Source: WGAL01 sp964570865
Lineage (GTDB): Bacteria; Bacteroidota; Ignavibacteria; Ignavibacteriales; Melioribacteraceae
Assembly: GCA_964570865.1 (NCBI GenBank)
Contig: CAZMZM010000078.1
Span: forward strand, 1-7,707
Reading direction: 5' to 3'
Length of the DNA: 7,707 nt
Positions 1-5,030 of the stretch are shown piece after piece. Both the position numbers and the translations under genes were made by a program. The notes below the pieces were generated by a model that was not told the DNA's origin, ran no database searches, and saw only the letters and a list, made by a program, of their open reading frames with translations. Each line of letters begins with the position of its first letter. Position 1 is the first letter of the stretch.

Positions 1-169
1 ATGTATGCCTCGTCCCGAAGCTGTAATTAGCGGTTTTATTGAACTGCAGAAACTAATTACAGAAGGTAAAGCTGACGGTGCAAGACAGTATAAAGAAAAT
101 TTAGACTGGTATAGAGCAAATCAGAAAAAGGTTATTCATAACTGGAATATGCCGGATTATAATTGGTGA
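1..169 (+). CDS. NuoB/MbxJ-like [4Fe-4S] subunit of a complex I-related oxidoreductase, C-terminal 55 residues only
   Basis: This is the 3' end of a gene that starts before the window. The frame that ends at the TGA at 167-169 reads without interruption from base 2. Its first residues are CMPRPEAV, matching the C-x-P-R-P-E-A signature of the NuoB/20-kDa and group 4 [NiFe]-hydrogenase small subunit family. The Cys in that signature is a ligand of the cluster next to the quinone or NiFe site (N2 in complex I). The remainder is a charged tail ending in an aromatic-rich stretch, MPDYNW. By family, this subunit passes electrons from the ferredoxin-like subunit to the active site at the interface with the NuoD-like protein encoded two genes downstream. 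The next gene starts 4 nt after the stop. The other three cluster ligands lie outside the window, so an intact cluster is inferred. NuoB of a true NADH dehydrogenase is the alternative, but the fused downstream gene argues against it. Confidence 0.85.
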   Translation, partial: CMPRPEAVISGFIELQKLITEGKADGARQYKENLDWYRANQKKVIHNWNMPDYNW

Positions 170-170
170 G
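165..170 (+). promoter_or_regulatory. Possible ribosome binding site deciding the NuoC-like start
   Basis: GGTGAG overlaps the stop of the NuoB-like gene. It lies 3 nt from the ATG at 174 but 9 nt from the ATG at 180. The spacing favours the second Met, although the longer frame is also open. It is a weak Shine-Dalgarno match, and reinitiation after the upstream stop could serve either start. Confidence 0.35.
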
Positions 171-173
171 AAT

Positions 174-761
174 ATGGAAATGAAATTGCAAATAGAAAAC
201 GAAATTCTTGATAAGATTAAATTTACATTTCATTCTGCTGAAGTAAGAATACCGAGACATCAGCGTATTGAAGTAAAGTTGAGACATGATTTAATCCATC
301 CTTTTTTGGGATATGCCAAAAATACATTGGGATTTAAACATCTTTCTCACATTTCATGTGTTGATTGGTTGGAAGATAATCAAATTGAGTTGGTTTATAT
401 CTTAATGAATTACGAAAATTTGGTTGAAGTGATTGCTAAAATCAGATTAAATCGTGAAAAACCGGAAATACCGACATTAAGAGAATACTGGCCGCAGATT
501 GAAACTTACGAAAGAGAAATTCACGAAATGTACGGTGTTGATTTTATCGGACATGGCAATCTGACAGATTTTATTTTGGAAGATTGGGAAGGAATTCCAC
601 CCATGAGAAGAGATTTTGATACTGTCAAGTATTCAAAAGAAAACTTCTTCCATCGCGAGGGAAGAGAAGACGCACAAGATGTAAGAACTACTATAACTAA
701 AAAGAGCGGGGAAGAAATCCCTGAATTGGCAAAAGTTTATTCAGTACGGCATTTAGAATGA
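174..761 (+). CDS. NuoC/MbxK-like 30-kDa subunit of a complex I-related oxidoreductase
   Basis: A 195-residue protein of the NADH dehydrogenase 30-kDa (NuoC) family. In the family this subunit carries no cofactor; it is structural in the peripheral arm, bridging the NuoB- and NuoD-like subunits. The diagnostic block is at residues 105-150: WPQIETYEREIHEMYGVDF, then GH, then a DWEGIPPMRRDF segment. This corresponds to the family's W-x-ERE-x-DM(Y/F)G-I-x-F-x-GHP and G-x-PLRKDFP patterns. The length suits a free-standing NuoC rather than a NuoCD fusion. Two Met codons compete for the start: 174, only 3 nt after the purine-rich GGTGAG at 165-170, and 180, 9 nt after it. The second is therefore a reasonable alternative and would shorten the protein by two residues. 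The stop overlaps the next start in an ATGA arrangement, so C and D are probably translated together in fixed ratio. Confidence 0.88.
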   Translation: MEMKLQIENEILDKIKFTFHSAEVRIPRHQRIEVKLRHDLIHPFLGYAKNTLGFKHLSHISCVDWLEDNQIELVYILMNYENLVEVIAKIRLNREKPEIPTLREYWPQIETYEREIHEMYGVDFIGHGNLTDFILEDWEGIPPMRRDFDTVKYSKENFFHREGREDAQDVRTTITKKSGEEIPELAKVYSVRHLE

Positions 762-1861
762 GAGAAAAAGAAACCACAATATATTTAGGACCACAGCACC
801 CGGGTATTACCGGAAATATGATGGTCAAGCTGAAAGTAACCGGCGATACAATTGTAAAAGCGGAAACGCACGTCGGCTACCTGCACAGAGCTTTTGAAAA
901 ACTGATGGAAGCGAGAACATGGCTTCAGTGTTTCCCGATTGTATGTAGAATATGCGTTCCGGAACCTGATCCGAATGAAGAAAATTTATCTCGCGTAATT
1001 GAGGAAATCGAAGGAAGAGAAGTTCCCGAAAGAGCTAAGTACATTCGTGTTTTGGTTCTTGAACTATCACGCTTGGCAACTTACCTTCTTTGGATGGGCG
1101 GTCAATCCGGCTCGATGGGACTTTACACCATGCCGCAATGGACTGTCGGTGATCGTGATTATATCCTTGATTTGTTTGAACAGCTTACCGGCGGAAGAGT
1201 TTATCATATGTACATTTGGCCGGGCGGCGTTCGTCGAGATTTACCCGAAGGCTTTAAAGATAAAGTTCTTAAGGTAATGGATTATCTGGAAAGAAGATTA
1301 AAAGATTATGACGATCTGCTATTTAATAATGCTTTATTTTACAAGCGTGCAAAAGGCGTCGGCATAATTGATAAAAACAAAGCGCAGGAATGGGGCGTTG
1401 TAGGCGCACCGTTAAGAGGCTGCGGAATAAAGCATGATGTTAGAATAGATGAACCTTACGAGGTTTATGATAAAATGGATTTCATTGTTCCTACTTACGA
1501 AGGCGGTGATGTTTGGTCGCGTGCAATGGTAAGGCGTTTGGAATTCGAACAATCTATATCAATAGTAAGACAAGTAATTGAAAAAATACCGGGCGGAGAT
1601 TTTTATAATAAAATCCCGAATCCATTAAATTGGAGAGTACCACCCGGAGATGCTTATGTTAAAACGGAATCGGCTCGCGGCGAGTTCGGATATTATGCCG
1701 TTAGCGACGGTTCGGTGAAACCGAGAAGAGTTCACGCACGCGGACCGGCATACGTTCACGGTGTTTCACTGCTTGAAAGAATTTTAGTAGGCGCAAACAT
1801 TGCAGACGTATCTTTTATAATGAACAGTTTAGGCACTTGTCCACCAGAAATTGAACGTTGA
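758..1861 (+). CDS. NuoD/MbxL-like 49-kDa subunit (hydrogenase large-subunit fold) with altered CxxC motifs
   Basis: A 367-residue member of the complex I 49-kDa/[NiFe]-hydrogenase large subunit family. The N-terminus carries the family signature GPQHPGITG (11-19), then HVGYLHRAFEKLMEART (38-54). RGCGIKHDVR (220-229) matches the RASGI-x-x-DLR block. The places where a hydrogenase has its two nickel-ligating CxxC pairs read C66-V-P-E69 and C361-P-P-E364. The first Cys of each pair is kept and the second is Glu. A further Cys at 63 makes a shifted C63-R-I-C66. The protein ends at Arg367, three residues after the second motif, so there is no C-terminal peptide for a maturation protease to remove. 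A NiFe centre is therefore improbable. The departure from both Nuo and hydrogenase motifs points to the Mbx/MBS-like branch, in which the NiFe site is lost. The natural acceptor or donor cannot be read from the sequence. It is probably anchored next to a NuoH-like membrane subunit encoded upstream of the window. Confidence 0.85.
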   Translation: MREKETTIYLGPQHPGITGNMMVKLKVTGDTIVKAETHVGYLHRAFEKLMEARTWLQCFPIVCRICVPEPDPNEENLSRVIEEIEGREVPERAKYIRVLVLELSRLATYLLWMGGQSGSMGLYTMPQWTVGDRDYILDLFEQLTGGRVYHMYIWPGGVRRDLPEGFKDKVLKVMDYLERRLKDYDDLLFNNALFYKRAKGVGIIDKNKAQEWGVVGAPLRGCGIKHDVRIDEPYEVYDKMDFIVPTYEGGDVWSRAMVRRLEFEQSISIVRQVIEKIPGGDFYNKIPNPLNWRVPPGDAYVKTESARGEFGYYAVSDGSVKPRRVHARGPAYVHGVSLLERILVGANIADVSFIMNSLGTCPPEIER

Positions 1862-1863
1862 GG
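1860..1863 (+). promoter_or_regulatory. Shine-Dalgarno-like site of the ferredoxin-flavoprotein fusion gene
   Basis: GAGG overlaps the TGA stop of the NuoD-like gene and lies 8 nt before the ATG at 1872. It supports that start and coupling to the upstream gene. Confidence 0.5.
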
Positions 1864-1871
1864 TAATTTAA

Positions 1872-3665
1872 ATGGCATTTGATATAAAAGGAATATTGTC
1901 ACCGTTTAAAGCTCTAAATCAGCTGGGGAAACATCCTCATACGGTTAAATTTCCTTATGAAGAAAAAACTACTGCTCCTCGTTACAGAGGTTTGCATTTT
2001 AACGATTTGGAAGAATGTATTGGTTGCGGTACTTGTTCTACGATTTGTCAGAACAAAGCAATCGATATGATAAATCTTGAAGGAATCGACGCTTCATCGG
2101 GCGATACCGGCTTAAGACCGCGTGTTGATAACGGACGTTGCTGTTGGTGCGCTTTATGCGTTGAAGTTTGTCCTACCGGTTCATTGAGCTTAACGACCGA
2201 TTATATTTACGTTACAGAAGATCCTACTACATTTCTCTGGACTCCGGGTAAAGATAATCCTGAAGGAAAGGATATAAAATCGTTTGTCTCTGATCCCGAA
2301 CATTCGTTGCTCGAGTACCAACGTGTTCCGATGCGCGAACTTGAAGGAAAAGAACGTGTTAAATCTTTTGCGGAAGTTGTACTTGGTTACTCCGAAGAAG
2401 AAGCTCGAAAAGAAGCCGAACGTTGCATCGGTTGCGGTATTTGTACCGATAACTGTCCGGTTCACATGCATATTCCGGAATACATCAACGCGATAGCGCT
2501 CGGCAATGACGAAGACGCAGTCAGAATAATTTATGACAACAACCCGTTAGGCGAAACTTGCGGTAAAGTTTGTACCCGAAGATGCGAGGAAATTTGTGCT
2601 ATCAGTAAACGCGGCGAACCTGTTGCTATCCGCTGGTTGAAACGCTACGCTACCGAACGTGCTGAAAATGAAGAAATGGTTAAAGAAATTGTTAATCCTA
2701 CTATTATGCCTCCAAACGGACACAGCGTTGGAATTATCGGTGCAGGTCCTTCGGGATTAACAGCTGCTTACTATCTGGCAATGCGCGGATTTAATGTTGA
2801 TATTTACGAATCGAAAGCTCACGCCGGCGGTATGATTATGTACGGAATTCCAAAATACCGTTTGCCTCTTGATTCTATCGATAAGCAAATTGAATATATG
2901 GAAAGCATCGGCGTTAAAATCCATTACAACACAATGGTCGGTAAAGATATTTCCCTTAAAGAACTTCATCAGAAACATGAAGCGGTAATGATCGGAATCG
3001 GTTTCGAAGTTCCTTACTCTATCGGACTTGCAAATGAAGAAGCCGAAGGCTCAATACAAGCGGTCAACTTCTTGAGAGATATTAACAGCGACAAACATGT
3101 GGAAATAGGAGACAAGGTTGTAGTAATAGGCGGCGGTAACGTTGCGATTGATGCTGCGAGAGTTTCGAGAAGATTAGGCGCTGATGTAACAATACTTTAC
3201 AGAAGGCGAGTTAAAGATATGCCTGCCGATTGGGAAGAAATTGAAGGCGCTGAAGATGAAGGCGTAACAATTAAACCTCAGGCTATTCCGCTTGAGCTTA
3301 TCACTAACGACAAAGGAAGAGTAACTGCGATAAAATATGCTAATGCCGAAATGGTACCGGATCCTAAAGGCGGACGCCCGAGACCTAAAATTATTGAAGG
3401 CGATGAACATATAATTGAAACAACTGCCGTAATCGGAGCAATTGGTCAGGAAGCAAATTATTCCTTTATCCCTGAAGATATTAAAGAGCAAATTGAAATA
3501 AAACGCGGACGAATTGTTGTTAACGAATATCAGCAGACCGGTTTGGATTGGTTATTTGCCGGCGGTGATATTGCCAATAACCGTGCAGACGCAATCAGCG
3601 CCGTTGCAGACGGATTCCGTGCAACAAGAGGAATTGAAAAGTTTATTTTAAATAAGGAAAATTGA
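1872..3665 (+). CDS. Fusion of NuoI-like 2x[4Fe-4S] ferredoxin with GltD/NfnL-like FAD/NADPH oxidoreductase
   Basis: A 597-residue fusion protein. Residues 40-115 are a NuoI/MbxN-like ferredoxin with C49-C52-C55-C59 and C90-C93-C96-C100P. The first quartet is followed by Gln, not the usual Pro, and an extra C91 sits beside C90. Residues about 160-265 form the helical FeS domain of GltD-like proteins, with C185-C188-C191-C195P and C230-C234-C238-C242. The flavoprotein core has the FAD dinucleotide fold GAGPSG (290-295) with E313, a GGMIMYGIPKYRLP block (319-332), the NADP(H) fold GGGNVAID (420-427), YRRR (443-446; basic residues suit the 2'-phosphate of NADPH) and FAGGD (562-566). Up to four [4Fe-4S] clusters are thus possible. 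NuoI normally carries electrons into the NuoB cluster and is about 150-180 aa. Here it is joined to a module that exchanges electrons between NADP(H) and FeS clusters, so the protein probably serves as the complex's cytoplasmic NADP(H)/ferredoxin head. It starts 10 nt after the NuoD-like stop. Confidence 0.9.
   Translation: MAFDIKGILSPFKALNQLGKHPHTVKFPYEEKTTAPRYRGLHFNDLEECIGCGTCSTICQNKAIDMINLEGIDASSGDTGLRPRVDNGRCCWCALCVEVCPTGSLSLTTDYIYVTEDPTTFLWTPGKDNPEGKDIKSFVSDPEHSLLEYQRVPMRELEGKERVKSFAEVVLGYSEEEARKEAERCIGCGICTDNCPVHMHIPEYINAIALGNDEDAVRIIYDNNPLGETCGKVCTRRCEEICAISKRGEPVAIRWLKRYATERAENEEMVKEIVNPTIMPPNGHSVGIIGAGPSGLTAAYYLAMRGFNVDIYESKAHAGGMIMYGIPKYRLPLDSIDKQIEYMESIGVKIHYNTMVGKDISLKELHQKHEAVMIGIGFEVPYSIGLANEEAEGSIQAVNFLRDINSDKHVEIGDKVVVIGGGNVAIDAARVSRRLGADVTILYRRRVKDMPADWEEIEGAEDEGVTIKPQAIPLELITNDKGRVTAIKYANAEMVPDPKGGRPRPKIIEGDEHIIETTAVIGAIGQEANYSFIPEDIKEQIEIKRGRIVVNEYQQTGLDWLFAGGDIANNRADAISAVADGFRATRGIEKFILNKEN
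3654..3658 (+). promoter_or_regulatory. Shine-Dalgarno-like site of the DHOD-like gene
   Basis: AAGGA lies inside the last codons of the fusion gene, 8 nt before the ATG at 3667. This is consistent with translational coupling across the 1-nt gap between the two genes. Confidence 0.5.
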
Positions 3666-3666
3666 G

Positions 3667-4659
3667 ATGGCTGATTTAACAACAAAATACTTAGGTTTAA
3701 CCCTAAAAAACCCGGTGATTGTATCGAGTTCTACGTTAACAGAGAATATTGACAGCATAAAAACTCTTGAAGAAAATGGTGCGGCTGCAGTTGTATTGCG
3801 TTCAATCTTCGAAGAAGAAATTACAATGGAAGCTGATCATGTAGTTAGCCAAGCAGTAAAAGAGGGATATGACGAAGGATTATTTGACTATTTTGATTCT
3901 CGCGTTAAACAAAAAAACATTGAAGATTATCTTGATTTAATTCTTGAATGCAAACGTCAAACGTCTATTCCGATTATTGGAAGTATTAATGCGGTCTCTA
4001 ATCACGAATGGACATACTTTGCAAAAAAAATGGAAAGCGTTGGAGTTGATGCTATTGAATTAAACATGTTTTTGCTACCTTCCGATTTGAAAAGAACTTG
4101 CACTGAAAACGAACAAATTTACTTTGACGTTATTAAAAAACTTACAAGCGAAGTTAGCGTTCCGGTAACTCTTAAAATGAGTCACTATTTCTCAAATCTC
4201 GGAGCTATGATTAAGTCTTTGTCGGAAACAGAGATTAAAGGATTAGTGTTGTTTAACAAATTCTTTGCCCCGGATTTTGATATTAATACCGAAAAAGTTA
4301 CTCCTACTTATGTATTAAGCGGTCCCAGAGATATTTCAATGTCGTTAAGATGGATTGCAATGATGAGCGACAGAGTTGATTGTGATTTAGCTGCATCTAC
4401 AGGCGTACATGACGGCGAAGGAGTTATTAAGCAAATTCTTGCGGGAGCAAATGCGGTTCAGGTTGCCTCTACTCTTTATAAGAAGGGACCGGAACAAATC
4501 GGAGTAATATTAAATGAAGTTGAATCTTGGATGGATAAAAAAGGTTACACTACATTGGATGATTTCCGTGGAAAATTGAGTTACGGAAAAGTCAACGATC
4601 CTGCACTTCTCCAAAGAGTTCAGTTCATGAAACACTTCGGAACATTTACAAATAAATAA
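3667..4659 (+). CDS. Dihydroorotate dehydrogenase-like FMN-barrel protein, not a canonical PyrD
   Basis: A 330-residue TIM-barrel flavoprotein of the DHOD-like family. Seen in the sequence: an N-terminal TKYLGLTLKNPVIVSSS strand (6-22), typical of class 1 DHODs and DPD; IPIIGSINAVS (101-111); AIELN (129-133); PVTLKMS (166-172, with a Lys suited to FMN contact); LVLFNKFFAPDFDI (193-206); and the C-terminal phosphate-binding region around STGVHDGEG and AGANAVQVAS (244-268). After ELN, genuine class 1 DHOD and dihydropyrimidine dehydrogenase have a Ser/Cys-Pro-Asn/His motif holding the catalytic Cys. Here the stretch reads MFLLPSD, so the substrate-oxidising residue is missing. This matches a subfamily annotated only as DHOD-like, so de novo pyrimidine synthesis should not be assumed. 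The gene is last in the respiratory operon, 1 nt after the fusion gene. Together the pair provides all the domains of a DPD-type enzyme. The substrate is unknown. Confidence 0.85.
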   Translation: MADLTTKYLGLTLKNPVIVSSSTLTENIDSIKTLEENGAAAVVLRSIFEEEITMEADHVVSQAVKEGYDEGLFDYFDSRVKQKNIEDYLDLILECKRQTSIPIIGSINAVSNHEWTYFAKKMESVGVDAIELNMFLLPSDLKRTCTENEQIYFDVIKKLTSEVSVPVTLKMSHYFSNLGAMIKSLSETEIKGLVLFNKFFAPDFDINTEKVTPTYVLSGPRDISMSLRWIAMMSDRVDCDLAASTGVHDGEGVIKQILAGANAVQVASTLYKKGPEQIGVILNEVESWMDKKGYTTLDDFRGKLSYGKVNDPALLQRVQFMKHFGTFTNK

Positions 4660-4665
4660 TATCTG

Positions 4666-4680
4666 ATTACATTATGTAAT
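4666..4680. repeat. Perfect 15-nt palindrome after the operon's last stop
   Basis: ATTACAT-T-ATGTAAT has two exact 7-nt arms around a single T. It begins 7 nt after the TAA of the DHOD-like gene and ends 6 nt before the terminator stem. A one-base loop makes it a poor RNA hairpin, so a dimeric protein binding site is at least as plausible. No function is shown. Confidence 0.5.
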
Positions 4681-4686
4681 AATTTT

Positions 4687-4720
4687 AGCCGAGCAATTTT
4701 TGCTTGGCTTTTTTTATTTT
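4687..4720 (+). terminator. Intrinsic terminator of the respiratory operon
   Basis: The arms AGCCGAGCAA and TTGCTTGGCT form a 10-bp stem with one G-U pair and a TTT loop (4687-4709). Seven consecutive Ts (4709-4715) follow, then A and four more Ts. It lies 27 nt downstream of the last stop and should end transcription of the whole operon. It isolates the operon from the regulator gene downstream. Confidence 0.9.
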
Positions 4721-4736
4721 AAAAATTCTAAGATAT

Positions 4737-4756
4737 TGAAAAAACAAGTTTTTTCA
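4737..4756. repeat. Perfect 9-bp inverted repeat
   Basis: TGAAAAAAC and GTTTTTTCA are exact complements around AA. As RNA it could form an A-U-rich hairpin of about 8 bp with a CAAG loop, but no T-run follows, so it does not look like a second forward terminator. A role as a processing or binding site is possible but unproven. Confidence 0.4.
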
Positions 4757-4969
4757 GGAAAATAATAATGATGAAATAACGAAAAAAAAGGGATTTTGGT
4801 AGGTTTAAATTTAATCACAAATCTTAAACAATTTCATAATTTATTTGTAGTTGCTTTTTAGATTTTTTTATTCTCGGTCTTGATAATGAAATGAACATGA
4901 AATGTAAAACTTATTATGAAGATTTTTCTACAAATAGTGATAAAGATATGTTATCTTTAAGCAACTAAT

Positions 4970-5005
4970 TTTGTAATGATATTTAACAAAATAGGCCTAT
5001 CTTTG
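4970..5005 (+). promoter_or_regulatory. Probable Bacteroidota-type promoter of the TPR/AraC regulator
   Basis: TATCTTTG at 4998-5005 is an exact match to TAnnTTTG, the -7 element of the Bacteroidota primary sigma factor. The G lies 25 nt before the start codon at 5031. A candidate -33 TTTG is at 4970-4973, but the 24-nt spacing to the TA is longer than the usual 19-21. The -7 box overlaps the palindrome ATAGGCCTAT (4991-5000), so a bound protein there could block initiation. Confidence 0.45.
4991..5000. promoter_or_regulatory. 10-bp palindrome overlapping the -7 box, possible operator
   Basis: ATAGGCCTAT is a perfect palindrome with a GC-rich core in very AT-rich surroundings. It shares its last three bases with the TATCTTTG promoter element. 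Its position suits a repressor site or autoregulation by the downstream AraC-type protein. Palindromes of this length can also arise by chance. Confidence 0.25.
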
Positions 5006-5030
5006 ACAGGAAGATACAATTTTAATTAAT

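Larger units (their letters stand above)
4660..5030. other. 371-bp AT-rich intergenic region
   Basis: This stretch separates the respiratory operon from the AraC-type regulator gene. It holds the palindrome and terminator listed separately, a short inverted repeat at 4737-4756, and the promoter and 10-bp palindrome near 5000. Between about 4760 and 4960 I see no convincing gene, RNA gene or conserved element, only AT-rich sequence with short open frames of 25 codons or fewer. Confidence 0.6.

Noticed and set aside
999..1277. A 92-codon plus-strand frame inside the NuoD-like gene
   Set aside because: It is out of frame with a gene strongly supported by family motifs on both sides, has no ribosome binding site, and its product resembles nothing. 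It is a shadow frame.
758..1861. Calling the NuoD-like protein a [NiFe]-hydrogenase large subunit
   Set aside because: Two of the four nickel-ligating Cys are Glu and the C-terminal maturation peptide is absent.
2190..3491. Several 70-105 codon frames, mostly on the minus strand, within the ferredoxin-flavoprotein fusion gene
   Set aside because: They lie entirely within a gene with intact cofactor motifs throughout and have no independent signals.
3667..4659. Assigning the DHOD-like gene as pyrD
   Set aside because: The catalytic Cys/Ser motif after ELN is missing, and the gene sits in a respiratory operon, not a pyrimidine one.
4848..4967. 9-bp inverted repeat TAGTTGCTT (4848-4856) and AAGCAACTA (4959-4967) flanking the small frame
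   Set aside because: A 9-bp match across a 371-bp AT-rich region has a fair chance of arising at random, and the arms do not extend. There is no target duplication or transposase to suggest a mobile element.
4891..4968. A 25-codon frame (MNMKCKTYYEDF...) in the intergenic region
   Set aside because: There is no Shine-Dalgarno site and no good promoter, and the length is within what chance gives in AT-rich DNA. Conservation would be needed to support it.
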